Shown one piece after another: positions 17,060 to 25,570 of a DNA stretch of 53,062 nucleotides; position 1 is the stretch's first letter, and each line of letters opens with the position of its first letter. Source of the DNA: Flavobacteriaceae bacterium (lineage in GTDB: Bacteria; Bacteroidota; Bacteroidia; Flavobacteriales; Flavobacteriaceae); NCBI GenBank assembly GCA_024742935.1, contig JANSXN010000012.1, forward strand, positions 1-53,062. Reading direction: 5' to 3'. A program made the position numbers and the translations under genes. The notes below the pieces were generated by a model. It was not told the origin of the DNA and did not search any database. It saw only the letters and a list, made by a program, of their open reading frames with translations.

Positions 17060-17860
17060 ATGAAACATCAAATATTCTTGCTATTAATCTTGTTTTCTTT
17101 TTCATTTACAAGCCCTGCTCAAACCAATTTGAATGAGTATGCTTATGTTTTGATTCCCCAGCAATTTGATTTTCAAAAGGGGAAAGATCAGTTTCAAATA
17201 AACACCTTGCTTCGCCATTTATTTAACAAAGAAGGTTTTAATGCGATTTATGATGAAGAATTAAAAGGATTGCCAAGATGCAATGGTTTGTTTGCAGATT
17301 TGTTTGTTGATACTAATTTTTTAAACACAACTATTCAGATACTTCTTAAAGATTGTAACAACAATATAGTCTATCAATCTGCACCCGGAAGGAGTAAAGA
17401 GAAAGAATACAAAAAAAGCTACCACGAGGCCATAAGAAAGTCTTTTGAAAGTATTGAAATATTGGGTGTAGATCAGGGTGATTTGGAAAGTTTTCGCGAA
17501 AGCGCTTTAAAGCGGGATGCATCATTTTCCCCAATTCAAACTGTAGAGGTTAAAAATGAGTCTATCTCTACCAATTTAATGAAATCAAAATCACTAATGA
17601 CCTATGAATTTAATGGTAAAATGTTCTATCTGGAAGCAATTGAAAATGAATTTGTAGTTTACAAAAAGGACAAAAACAATCAAGATTTTGTAGAATATGG
17701 AACCCTTGTAGAAACCTCAAGAGCCGGAATTTACTTATTCAATAAAGACGGGAAAAGCCAGTTAGCAAATTTTGACGAAGCCGGTAATTTATTGATTGAC
17801 GGAGTTGACACACAGGGCAATCCCATCCAAAATAAATATCAAAAAGTAGAAGAGAATTAA
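17060..17860 (+). CDS. Hypothetical secreted protein
   Basis: A 266-residue protein with a signal peptide (cut after SPAQ). NEYAYVLIPQQFDFQKGKD at about 25-43 resembles the start of a family of flavobacterial envelope proteins with a nucleoside-binding-like first strand, but I cannot name the domain. The second half repeats strand-turn-strand units (YLFNKDGKSQLANFDEAGN). It is co-oriented with the DUF5723 gene 60 bases upstream. One TTTCGCGAAAGCG word lies inside it. Periplasmic or surface location is inferred. Confidence 0.7.
   Translation: MKHQIFLLLILFSFSFTSPAQTNLNEYAYVLIPQQFDFQKGKDQFQINTLLRHLFNKEGFNAIYDEELKGLPRCNGLFADLFVDTNFLNTTIQILLKDCNNNIVYQSAPGRSKEKEYKKSYHEAIRKSFESIEILGVDQGDLESFRESALKRDASFSPIQTVEVKNESISTNLMKSKSLMTYEFNGKMFYLEAIENEFVVYKKDKNNQDFVEYGTLVETSRAGIYLFNKDGKSQLANFDEAGNLLIDGVDTQGNPIQNKYQKVEEN
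17492..17504 (+). repeat. Copy of the dispersed TTTCGCG[A/T]AAGCG word (in a coding region)
   Basis: TTTCGCGAAAGCG inside the secreted-protein gene, encoding FRESA. It is an exact match to the word at 21288-21300. Confidence 0.5.
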
Positions 17861-17864
17861 CAAG

Positions 17865-18626
17865 TTATATTGTTTTAAATCTCACATCTCCAAGTTTTTC
17901 AACACGTCCCTTTAAATTTTGGTTGGGCTCCAGAAAACGTGCTGCAGTGGCTGCTCCTGCTAAAATGACCTGCCCTTTTTTAACGGTAAGTCCTGCAGTT
18001 GAAGCCAGCCTGCTCAATTCCACTACAGATTGTAAGGGATTGTCAAGAATCGCAGCAGATGAAGCATGTTCAAAAACTTCATCATTGACCAAAAGTTCCA
18101 TTTTTAAATCTGAAATTGCTGTAGAAAGTGGTAACCAGTCACCAATTACATAACCGGTTGAAGAGCAGTTGTCTGCCACCACATCTTCCAGAGAAAATTT
18201 AAAATTCTCATATCGTGAATCAATTATTTCGAGTGCGGGTGCCATCCTATCCAGATAATCCGGAAGTTCTTCAAGAGTTAATTCTTTATGGATGTCTTTA
18301 CTTACGCGAAAAGCAATTTCGGGCTCAACTCTTGGGTGAATCCATCGTTTTAAATCAACAGATTCTCCTTCTTTGATTTCCATTTCATCAGTTAAAATCC
18401 CCCAGATGAGGTCATGAACACCCATTTGTTCCATTTTGGCTTTGCTGGTAAATCCCAGTTTGTAACCTGTAATATTTTCACCGCGCTCAACTCTAAAATT
18501 AATAGCCATACGTTGAATTTCATAAGCATCTTCAAGGTTCATTTTATTTGTAGCTGCCATTTGTGGAATGGCCTTGGCATTTCTTGCTGCGGTGTCTAGT
18601 ATTGTTGCGATTTCTTGATTGTTCAT
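17865..18626 (-). CDS. 2-keto-4-pentenoate hydratase / 4-oxalocrotonate decarboxylase family enzyme
   Basis: A 253-residue enzyme of the fumarylacetoacetase-like fold (MhpD/DmpH group). It shows GYKLGFTSKAKMEQMG (about 54-69), the acidic metal-site segment PRVEPEIAF, and LEIIDSRYENFKF; the C-terminus has a GQVILAGAATAA strand-loop. As third gene after kynU and kmo it probably handles the linear C6 dicarboxylate made after ring opening of 3-hydroxyanthranilate (2-oxo-3-hexenedioate decarboxylation), a role known for this family in the 2-aminomuconate route. Hydratase versus decarboxylase cannot be decided from the sequence alone. It lies 68 bases downstream of kmo. Confidence 0.85.
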   Translation of the reverse strand: MNNQEIATILDTAARNAKAIPQMAATNKMNLEDAYEIQRMAINFRVERGENITGYKLGFTSKAKMEQMGVHDLIWGILTDEMEIKEGESVDLKRWIHPRVEPEIAFRVSKDIHKELTLEELPDYLDRMAPALEIIDSRYENFKFSLEDVVADNCSSTGYVIGDWLPLSTAISDLKMELLVNDEVFEHASSAAILDNPLQSVVELSRLASTAGLTVKKGQVILAGAATAARFLEPNQNLKGRVEKLGDVRFKTI

Positions 18627-18694
18627 AGATTAAATTTTAATTCTCTCAAAGTTTTATCCCGAAATATCATCTGAGAGGGAATTTGTCGCTTTTA

Positions 18695-20092
18695 TTACAT
18701 TAAATTTTTTGCGATAGCATCATCGTGTAAAATACTTTCGGTTTCACGTTTTACAAGTTCTAAAGTATCTCTCAAGGGTTTATCCAAATTTATTTTTCTG
18801 TCTACTAACAAGTTCAAAATGGCTTTGTCCTGAGCTCTTCCTCTTCGCATCGCTTCAGAATAGGGGATGTTTTCATTGAAAGTCACCAACGAGTATTTTG
18901 AGTAATATTCAAACGGGAACTCTTTTTCAAAAGCAGTTTCCAGTTTTCTTTTTTCCTGAAAGAGTGCGCTTGCGGTATGGGCTTTCATCTCGTGAAAATT
19001 ATCCAAAGCCAAATCTGCTATTGCATCTGTATCTTTTTTGCGTTTTTTTTCATAAGCTGAAAATACTTTTTGCCAATCACCCTCGTATTGGTCTAAGATT
19101 TCATCAAAAACTACAACATCTTCAAAAGAAGCGTTCATTCCTTGCCCGTAAAAAGGAACAATCGCGTGTGCGGCATCTCCCATCAAGAGGGTTTTTCCAT
19201 AACTGCTCCATGGGCTGCATTTCACAGTACCTAAAGCACCGGTAGGGTTTTCAAAAAATTCAATTGCCAGATTCGGCATTAATGCGAGGGCATCAGGGTA
19301 GTATTTTTCAAAATACTCAAGCACTCGTTCCGGAGTGTTGAGGTTGTCAAAATTGTATTCGCCTTCGGTCCAGTTTAGAAAAAGCGTTACCGTAAAACTT
19401 CCGTCAAGATTGGGAAGAGCAATGACCATATTTTCACCTCTGGGCCAAATATGAAGCGCCCCTTTTTCTGTGCGATAACCACCATCTTTGGTAGGAGGGA
19501 AGGTGAGTTCTTTGTAACCATGCGTTAAAAAATTTTGCGAAAAGCTGAACAAGAATTTTTTATGCAAGAACATACTTTTACGTAAAACAGAACCCGCGCC
19601 GTCTGCTCCAATGACGATGTCACCTTTGAGTAATAATTCCCGGTCATTCACATCATCGTGAAAAGTCCCTATTCCTTTTTCTAAATCAACTTCAATGCAG
19701 CTGTGGTTAAAAATCAAGGTTATGTTTTCCATCTGTTCTGCTTCATCAAGAAGCAAGGCATTTAGGCCCGTTCTTGAAATGGAGTTTATGTATTCATCTT
19801 CTCTTCCGCTGTAGCGGCTTAAAAAAGTATTACTTTCTATATCATGAATCATCCTTCCATACATTGGGATACAGAGTTTTTTCACTTTTTCTTCAAGACC
19901 CACGAGTTTCATTCCTTTCATCCCACGGTCTGAAAAGGCCAGGTTTATTGACCGACCGGCACCTAAGTCAACGGTTCTTAAATCGGGTCGTTTTTCTATT
20001 AGTTGTACCTCATAGCCGCGTTGCGCCATTCGCAAGGCGAGTAATGAGCCACAAAGCCCGGCACCGATAATGAGTATGGTTTGTTCTTTCAT
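18695..20092 (-). CDS. kmo: Kynurenine 3-monooxygenase
   Basis: A 465-residue FAD-dependent aromatic hydroxylase converting L-kynurenine to 3-hydroxykynurenine with NADPH and oxygen. The FAD motif GAGLCG sits at residues 10-15, the second FAD/NADPH motif as GADGAGSVLRKSM, and the ribityl-binding GD motif as LMGDAAHAIVPFYGQGMN. The SINLAFSDRG segment and the C-terminal helical membrane-associating region fit KMO rather than other class A monooxygenases. It follows kynU by five bases, as expected for one operon. Confidence 0.93.
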   Translation of the reverse strand: MKEQTILIIGAGLCGSLLALRMAQRGYEVQLIEKRPDLRTVDLGAGRSINLAFSDRGMKGMKLVGLEEKVKKLCIPMYGRMIHDIESNTFLSRYSGREDEYINSISRTGLNALLLDEAEQMENITLIFNHSCIEVDLEKGIGTFHDDVNDRELLLKGDIVIGADGAGSVLRKSMFLHKKFLFSFSQNFLTHGYKELTFPPTKDGGYRTEKGALHIWPRGENMVIALPNLDGSFTVTLFLNWTEGEYNFDNLNTPERVLEYFEKYYPDALALMPNLAIEFFENPTGALGTVKCSPWSSYGKTLLMGDAAHAIVPFYGQGMNASFEDVVVFDEILDQYEGDWQKVFSAYEKKRKKDTDAIADLALDNFHEMKAHTASALFQEKRKLETAFEKEFPFEYYSKYSLVTFNENIPYSEAMRRGRAQDKAILNLLVDRKINLDKPLRDTLELVKRETESILHDDAIAKNLM

Positions 20093-20097
20093 GTTAT

Positions 20098-21363
20098 TTA
20101 AATAATTTTTTTCAAACGTTCTACCATAAGATACATATCTTCAAAAGAGTTGTAGAGCGGAGCGGGGGCCACTCTAATAACATCGGGTTCCCGCCAGTCA
20201 CTGATGATACCGGCATTTGTAAGCTTATCGTGAAGGCTTCTGTCTGCATTTTTTACTGCCAGCGATAGCTGACACCCACGTTCTTCAGGATTTTTGGGTG
20301 TAATGATACTGATGCGGTCATTTTTTAAATCGTACAATAAGAATTCCAAATAGCCGGTGAGTTTTTTTTGTTTTGCAAGGATGTTTTCAAAACCCGCTTC
20401 TTCAAAGATGTCAAGAGAAGCTCTAATAGCTGCCATCGAAAGTATCGGCGGATTGCTCAACTGCCAGCCTTCAGCTCCCGGGAGAACATCAAATTCCTGA
20501 CGCATGTTGAAACGTGTTTTTTTGTTATGTCCCCACCAGCCGGTAAAGCGTTTTAATTTTGGGTTATTTGCGTGTCGCTCATGAACAAAAAGACCTCCCA
20601 AACTTCCCGGACCACTGTTGAGGTATTTGTAGCTGCACCAAACAGCAAAATCGGGTCCGTTCTCATGCAGATTGGGCTGAATGTTTCCGGCGCCATGCGC
20701 AAGGTCAAAGCCCACTATACATTTGTGTTTGTGACCCAGCTCAGTTATTTTTTTAATAGGGAAGGATTGACCGGTGTAATAATTTGTGGTTCCAATGAGG
20801 ATTAGGGCAACTTCGTCACCTTGAGTCTCCATTATTTTTTCAATGTCTTCAAAACGGCACAATTCTTCTCCTTCACGGGGTTTCCATAAAATGAGTCCTT
20901 CTTTTTTGTCAAAACCGTGAAAATCAAGTTGGGATTCCACAGCATATTTGTCTGATGGAAAAGCATCGCTTTCAATAATGATTTTGTATTTAGTTTTAGT
21001 GGGTTGGTAAAACGAAACCATCAACAAGTGGAGATTGGTAGTGAGGGTATTCATCATCACTACTTCGCTTGGTTTAGCTCCCACAATTTTAGCCATGGTG
21101 TTTGACAGAAATTCGTGGTAAGGCATCCAGGGATGTTTGGCATCTGTATGGCCTTCAACGCCTAGTTTTGCCCAATCATTGAGTTCTTCCTGTATGTATT
21201 TTTGAGTGTTTTTGGGTTGCAAGCCTAAGGAGTTTCCGCAGAGGTAAACGATGTCTTTACCTTCACTGACTTTTGGAATATGAAACTTTTCGCGAAAGCG
21301 ATTTAATGGATCTAAATGGTCTTGCTCTTTGGCGAAAGCCAGTGTTGCTTGGTAGTTATTCAT
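20098..21363 (-). CDS. kynU: Kynureninase
   Basis: A 421-residue PLP enzyme that cleaves (3-hydroxy)kynurenine to (3-hydroxy)anthranilate and alanine. The PLP lysine is K246 in WCSYKYLNSGPG; YLCGNSLGLQP at the N-terminus and GWQLSNPPILSMAAIRASL are diagnostic. ATG 21363 is chosen over an upstream frame start at 21435 because it matches the family N-terminus and overlaps the DUF6503 stop by eight bases, implying translational coupling. Cytoplasmic. It carries a TTTCGCGAAAGCG word near its 5' end. Confidence 0.94.
   Translation of the reverse strand: MNNYQATLAFAKEQDHLDPLNRFREKFHIPKVSEGKDIVYLCGNSLGLQPKNTQKYIQEELNDWAKLGVEGHTDAKHPWMPYHEFLSNTMAKIVGAKPSEVVMMNTLTTNLHLLMVSFYQPTKTKYKIIIESDAFPSDKYAVESQLDFHGFDKKEGLILWKPREGEELCRFEDIEKIMETQGDEVALILIGTTNYYTGQSFPIKKITELGHKHKCIVGFDLAHGAGNIQPNLHENGPDFAVWCSYKYLNSGPGSLGGLFVHERHANNPKLKRFTGWWGHNKKTRFNMRQEFDVLPGAEGWQLSNPPILSMAAIRASLDIFEEAGFENILAKQKKLTGYLEFLLYDLKNDRISIITPKNPEERGCQLSLAVKNADRSLHDKLTNAGIISDWREPDVIRVAPAPLYNSFEDMYLMVERLKKII
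21288..21300. repeat. Copy of the dispersed TTTCGCG[A/T]AAGCG word (in kynU)
   Basis: TTTCGCGAAAGCG on the plus strand within kynU, identical to 17492-17504. A related GGCGAAAGCC word lies 30 bases further on. Confidence 0.5.
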
Positions 21364-22033
21364 TGGTCTTAATGACTTCGATGTTTGTGAAATAGAGTTT
21401 GAAAGTGGCTTCAGGATTTTGACGCATTGTGGCAATTTTAATGCCGTTAAAGTCTTTGTAATCTTCCCAGGTGGTGATTAATGAAGGAACGGTATCATTG
21501 CTTTTTCTGAAAATCCATTCTTTTATTTGAAAATCATTTTCAAAAAAGAAATCATAAGCATCACCGGGTGTGTAGCCGCCTTTATCTCCATAAGTGACAG
21601 TGAGTTGCTGCATTGTTTTCTTGCTAATGGGTGCTGTAACCGAGTCTTTTTGAGTAAAGCTGGTTCCCTCATCCCAAACGAGATTGAAAGGTGCCAATAG
21701 CCAGTATGTATCGTTGATAAAAGCACGGTCTGCGGGAAGGGAAAGACTGTCTATGTTTTTACGGTTGTATTGAATGGTGTCATCGCTACTGTAGAGCGTG
21801 ACATCATCTGTTTTTGGTTTCCAACTCCAAGAACGCTCAGAATGGTTTTCACCCCGATCTACATTGAACGTAAATTTCAGTTCTTCAACTTGTTCCCAAT
21901 ACTCCACGCCGTGAGCGAAGGCAATCATTTCAGGGAGGGTTAGGGGTTCTTTTTCTGAAAGTGGTTCGTTTTTTTCGGTTTTGCATGAGAATACAACAAT
22001 AGAAATCAGGATAAGAAGTGCTGTTTTTTTCAT
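21356..22033 (-). CDS. DUF6503 family lipoprotein
   Basis: A 225-residue lipoprotein with lipobox VVFSC (Cys17). The mature part begins with an acidic linker, then HGVEYWEQVEELKFTFNVDRG, DTYWLLAPFNLVWDEG and GDAYDFFFENDFQIKEWIFR, the typical blocks of DUF6503, a lipoprotein domain resembling the LolA/LolB lipid-carrier fold (WLLAPFNL). It is the first gene of the kynurenine operon and overlaps kynU by eight bases, although no biochemical link is known. A TATCTTTA -7 element lies 16 bases upstream of its ATG. Confidence 0.82.
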   Translation of the reverse strand: MKKTALLILISIVVFSCKTEKNEPLSEKEPLTLPEMIAFAHGVEYWEQVEELKFTFNVDRGENHSERSWSWKPKTDDVTLYSSDDTIQYNRKNIDSLSLPADRAFINDTYWLLAPFNLVWDEGTSFTQKDSVTAPISKKTMQQLTVTYGDKGGYTPGDAYDFFFENDFQIKEWIFRKSNDTVPSLITTWEDYKDFNGIKIATMRQNPEATFKLYFTNIEVIKTNE

Positions 22034-22049
22034 AGATTACTAGTTTGTG

Positions 22050-22057
22050 TAAAGATA
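22050..22057 (-). promoter_or_regulatory. -7 promoter element for the DUF6503-kynU-kmo operon
   Basis: TATCTTTA read on the minus strand, one base off the TAnnTTTG consensus, 16 bases upstream of ATG 22033. No clear -33 element. Confidence 0.4.
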
Positions 22058-22105
22058 CAAAACTTCAAAAGCTTATTGTTTATCCATTTACGAAAAGATA
22101 CAAAA

Positions 22106-22130
22106 AAACCCTTTAGAAACTAAAGGGTTT
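22106..22130 (-). terminator. Rho-independent terminator of the small lipoprotein gene
   Basis: A perfect 11-base stem (22106-22116 with 22120-22130) and three-base loop. On the minus strand it is followed by a run of T, and it lies 20 bases past the stop of the small lipoprotein gene. Confidence 0.8.
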
Positions 22131-22150
22131 GTCAATTATTAATGGTGTTG

Positions 22151-22297
22151 TTAGTTGCCATCTACTGCATCTTCAATGCCTTCACCAACTTCCTCTACGC
22201 CATCCTCGATTTTTTCACCGGGGGTTTTTTCGCGACAGCTGGTGTATGCAAATGAAAACAGGATTACAAAAAACAAACTTAAAATTTTACGTTTCAT
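22151..22297 (-). CDS. Small lipoprotein (48 aa)
   Basis: A 48-residue lipoprotein: signal KRKILSLFFVILFSFAY and lipobox YTSC (Cys21), then a 27-residue highly acidic tail (GEKIEDGVEEVGEGIEDAVDGN). The longer open frame reaching 22468 is ignored because ATG 22297 gives a proper lipoprotein signal and the longer form overlaps the upstream small gene. The tail has an amphipathic heptad-like rhythm (EDGVEEVGEGIEDAV). Function unknown; such tiny acidic lipoproteins often follow lmo0937-type genes, and may relate to envelope stress. Confidence 0.75.
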   Translation of the reverse strand: MKRKILSLFFVILFSFAYTSCREKTPGEKIEDGVEEVGEGIEDAVDGN

Positions 22298-22323
22298 ACT
22301 ATTGAATTTAAAGGTTAAATTAT

Positions 22324-22482
22324 TTACGGCTTTCTGCCGGTTGCTAAACGATATAAAATACCAATGACTGCCAGTACTAAAAGAATGTGAATTAAATTTC
22401 CAACAGATTCTGCAAATCCAAAGTATCCCACAAGCCACCCTATCAAAAGAATCACTACAATTAGCCAAATTAAATCTCTCAT
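22324..22482 (-). CDS. lmo0937-family small membrane protein (52 aa)
   Basis: A 52-residue protein with two transmembrane helices: DLIWLIVVILLIGWLVGYF and LIHILLVLAVIGILYRL, joined by FAESVGN and ending in the basic tail ATGRKP. This length, hairpin layout and the helix 2 motif match the lmo0937 family of small inner-membrane proteins. The frame is clean from ATG 22482 to TAA 22324-22326. The small lipoprotein gene follows 26 bases downstream, so they are likely one transcript. The function is unknown. Confidence 0.8.
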   Translation of the reverse strand: MRDLIWLIVVILLIGWLVGYFGFAESVGNLIHILLVLAVIGILYRLATGRKP

Positions 22483-22593
22483 AATTTTATATTTTAATAA
22501 TTATATCTTTCAATTTAGCTAAATAATAAATAAAAATTAAAAAATTAACTGAAACTTAACTAATTAACACTAAAAATATGTTAATAAAACACA

Positions 22594-24129
22594 TTAAATA
22601 GCATTTTGATTTTCAATGATTATTTGAGCCTTTTCCTTTATCGACTTCATTTCATTGGAGGGTTTTTTATTCAACAAACTCATCATCATCGCCATGCGGT
22701 TGTTATTTTTAAAATGGGCTCTTTTGTCATCCAGAAAATTCCAATATAACGCATTGAAAGGACAGGCGTCATCTTCAGTGGTTTTTTTGACATTGTAATG
22801 ACAGCTTTTACAGTAGTTGCTCATTTTGTTGATGTAGTTTCCACTTGAAACATAGGGTTTTGTGGCTACTATGCCGCCGTCTGCAAACTGACTCATCCCT
22901 CGGGTATTGGTGATTTCTACCCATTCAATGGCATCGATGTAAATGCCAAGGTACCATTTGTCCACTTCATCAGGGTGGGTTTGAGTGAGCAGGGCATAAT
23001 TTCCTGTAATCATTAACCGCTGAATGTGATGAGCATAGGCGTGGTCCAAACTTTGTTTGATAGCGTGATGCAAACAGTTCATTTTAGTATCTGCGGTCCA
23101 GAAAAACTCCGGGAGTTTGTTTGTGTTTTTCAATTTATTCTTTTCTGCATAGCCCGGCATTTCTTTCCAGTAGATACCTCGCATAAACTCACGCCATCCC
23201 AAAATTTGCCTCGCAAATCCTTCAACTTGTGAAATGTCAATGGTTTCACTGTTGACTCGCCAATGGTCAATTACTTGGTCAATAACTTCTTTAGGGTGCA
23301 ACATTTTGCTGTTCATAGCAAATGATAAACGTGAATGAAACAGATAGTGTTCTTGGGTATGCATCGCATCCTGAAAGTCACCAAAATGAGGCAAAAGATG
23401 CTCACAAAAATAGTTTAGCAACTCTAAAGATTCTTTACGAGATGTGGGCCATTGAAAGTTTTGTGCATCTAAATTTCCAATGGTTTTTATTTTTGCACTT
23501 TTGATCTCACTAAGAGTTTTTGAAACATCCTTTTTAAACGAAAGCGCCTCAGGAATGGCTGGTTCTTCTTTCCATTGTTTGCGGTTGCTTTGGTCAAAAT
23601 TCCATTTGCCACCTTCGGGGTCTTTGTCTGTTTGCATCATGATATTGTGTTTCTTTCGCATATCGCGGTAGAAATATTCCATTATGATTTGTTTTTTTCC
23701 TTTGAAGAAATTGGCTAAATCGTCTCTTTTGGTAAGAAAATGTTCTGTGTCGTAAACGTTGGTTTTTAATGAACTGTTTTTGCAAAAGTTTTTTAATTGC
23801 TTATCAAGTCGGTACTCATCGGGTAATTGATATTCAAAAGCGGAGATGTTATTTTCTTTAATGATTTTTTCAAGATTTTTGACAAGACTTTGGGTGTTTT
23901 CAGATTCGTTTATTTTGTAATAAATTACTTGGTGCCCTTGGGCTTTTAATTGAGCTGAAAAATTTTGCATGCTTTCAAAAAAAGCAATTATTTTTTGAAT
24001 ATGATGGGTGACATAATCTGTTTCCTGACGCATTTCGGCCATAAAATAAAGGGTGTTTTTATCAACTTCCTTGAACCAAGAGTGATTTTGGTTGAGTTGA
24101 TCGCCGAGAAGGAGTCTGAGTGTTTTCAT
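22594..24129 (-). CDS. Iron-sulfur bacterial cryptochrome/photolyase (FeS-BCP, probable (6-4) photolyase)
   Basis: A 511-residue photolyase of the FeS-BCP/PhrB class. These bind FAD, a lumazine antenna and a [4Fe-4S] cluster, and repair (6-4) photoproducts with blue light. RLLLGDQLN at the N-terminus is the class signature. The four cluster cysteines are C352, C440, C443 and C456; their spacing (88, 3, 13) is identical to that I recall for Agrobacterium PhrB (350, 438, 441, 454). The start is ATG 24129, two bases after the DASH gene stop. It is the last gene of the light-repair operon. Confidence 0.92.
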   Translation of the reverse strand: MKTLRLLLGDQLNQNHSWFKEVDKNTLYFMAEMRQETDYVTHHIQKIIAFFESMQNFSAQLKAQGHQVIYYKINESENTQSLVKNLEKIIKENNISAFEYQLPDEYRLDKQLKNFCKNSSLKTNVYDTEHFLTKRDDLANFFKGKKQIIMEYFYRDMRKKHNIMMQTDKDPEGGKWNFDQSNRKQWKEEPAIPEALSFKKDVSKTLSEIKSAKIKTIGNLDAQNFQWPTSRKESLELLNYFCEHLLPHFGDFQDAMHTQEHYLFHSRLSFAMNSKMLHPKEVIDQVIDHWRVNSETIDISQVEGFARQILGWREFMRGIYWKEMPGYAEKNKLKNTNKLPEFFWTADTKMNCLHHAIKQSLDHAYAHHIQRLMITGNYALLTQTHPDEVDKWYLGIYIDAIEWVEITNTRGMSQFADGGIVATKPYVSSGNYINKMSNYCKSCHYNVKKTTEDDACPFNALYWNFLDDKRAHFKNNNRMAMMMSLLNKKPSNEMKSIKEKAQIIIENQNAI

Positions 24130-24131
24130 AG

Positions 24132-25427
24132 CTAAAATAAGGTGTTTTGAAGCCAAATGCGCTGGTATTTTCCGGAAGGATCATACAATTCTGCCTGCCG
24201 TTTACTATTGAATTTTCGGTCTCTGGGGTCGTTGCCCACGCCACTGTTGTACATCCAGTTGCCCCAATTGCTGTGCACGTCATAATCAAGCAGCAGGCTT
24301 TCAAAATAGGCAGCGCCCAAGCGCCAGTCCTGACACAGTTCTTTTGACCAAAAGCTTGCCACATTTTGTCTGCCACGATTGCTCATCCAGCCGGTTTTTG
24401 AGAGTTCAATCATATTGGCGTTTACAAAAGGCTCTTTGGTGTAGCCGTTTATCCATTCTTGTTTCGCCTTTTCTGAAGTGCCCCAATCATATTCTTTTTC
24501 TAAAATCCCACCGATTTTGAATATCGCATTGCCGTGTTTTAAGGAAATGTATTTAAAATAATCCCTCCAAATAAGTTCAAATATTAACCAATAAGTGTCC
24601 TGGTTTTTTTGAATATGTTTTTCAAATCGCTTGACTTGCCAATAAATCATTCTTGCAGAAAGGCTTCCGTTTGCAAGCCAGGGGGAAAGTTTGGAACTGT
24701 AATCAATGCCTAACAGTCCGTTGCGTGTTTTTTTATAGTACGCCAGTTTTTTGGTTTCCCAAAAATAGTGTTGAATGCGTTTCATACCTTGCTGTTCACC
24801 TCCTAAAAATGGGAAAGCGGATTGCGGGTCTTTTTTAAAGTCATCTAAACCCAATTCTGTAAGCGTTGGAACTTGCGAATCGTTTTGAATCCTGTTTTCT
24901 TTAGATTTTGATGCAGGAACGGAAAGAGGTTCTCTTACATTTACTTTTTTTTCTGAAACTTTTCTAAACTGGGTAAACACTTCAGGAAGCTCCCCTAAAT
25001 TTTGAAACACACTGTCTTCGGGATGGAACAGAAACTGGTCATAATGTTCTTCAAACTCAACTGTTGAGTGACATTGTTCTTTTACGCGATCCAAAGTGTC
25101 TGTTTCTTCCTGTGTCCATTCTCTTTGAAGGAAGACTTTGATGATATTGTGTTTTTGAATAATTGCCGGAAGAATTGTTTCGGGTTTGTTATGGAAAACA
25201 AGCAAATCAATATTTAGTTTACTAAGATTTTCTTTGAGTTCAGAAACAGTTTCAATTAAAAATTGTGCTCTGTATTTTTCAGTTTTTTTAAATCCGAAAG
25301 AATCTTCTTCAAAAAAATACGGATCAAAGCAATAAACGGCGATAACTTTTTCACCATGACAGGCTTTTGTGAGTGAAGTATTGTCCTCTAAACGTAAATC
25401 ATTTCGAAACCAAACCAAGTGATTCAT
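24132..25427 (-). CDS. DASH-family cryptochrome
   Basis: A 431-residue cryptochrome/photolyase. The N-terminal alpha/beta domain opens with LVWFRNDLRLEDN. The C-terminal FAD domain shows SSKLSPWLANGSLSARMIYW, ELIWRDYFKYIS, MIELSKTGWMSNRGRQNVASF and the DWRLGAAYFESLLLDYDVHSNWGNW block, all typical of the DASH subgroup. DASH proteins repair cyclobutane dimers mainly in single-stranded or looped DNA and may have signalling roles. ATG 25427 overlaps the DUF2256 stop by four bases (ATGA), so it is translationally coupled to it. Confidence 0.93.
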   Translation of the reverse strand: MNHLVWFRNDLRLEDNTSLTKACHGEKVIAVYCFDPYFFEEDSFGFKKTEKYRAQFLIETVSELKENLSKLNIDLLVFHNKPETILPAIIQKHNIIKVFLQREWTQEETDTLDRVKEQCHSTVEFEEHYDQFLFHPEDSVFQNLGELPEVFTQFRKVSEKKVNVREPLSVPASKSKENRIQNDSQVPTLTELGLDDFKKDPQSAFPFLGGEQQGMKRIQHYFWETKKLAYYKKTRNGLLGIDYSSKLSPWLANGSLSARMIYWQVKRFEKHIQKNQDTYWLIFELIWRDYFKYISLKHGNAIFKIGGILEKEYDWGTSEKAKQEWINGYTKEPFVNANMIELSKTGWMSNRGRQNVASFWSKELCQDWRLGAAYFESLLLDYDVHSNWGNWMYNSGVGNDPRDRKFNSKRQAELYDPSGKYQRIWLQNTLF

Positions 25428-25570
25428 AACTTTGTCTTTTTTGAACTTCTGCATTTTTCACTGCAATATTTGACTTCTTCCCAGTTTTTTTTCCATTTCT
25501 TTCGCCATGCAAAGGTCAATTTACAAGTGAGGCAGGTTTTTGTGGGTAAGTTGACTTTTTTATGAGCCAT
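25424..25570 (-). CDS. DUF2256 small zinc-binding protein (48 aa)
   Basis: A 48-residue protein starting at ATG 25570, with two cysteine pairs, TCLTC and YCSEKC, spaced around FAWRKKWKKNWEEV. This is the DUF2256 signature, a presumed zinc-binding motif, on a strongly basic protein. Genes of this family are often found beside cryptochrome genes, as here; the role is unknown but could be nucleic acid binding or assistance to the photolyase. It overlaps the flavin reductase upstream by 11 bases and the DASH gene downstream by four. Confidence 0.85.
   Translation of the reverse strand: MAHKKVNLPTKTCLTCKLTFAWRKKWKKNWEEVKYCSEKCRSSKKTKL

Noticed and set aside
21364-21435. Longer kynureninase N-terminus starting at 21435
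   Set aside because: It reads antiphase through the DUF6503 3' end; MNNYQATLAFA at 21363 is the natural start.
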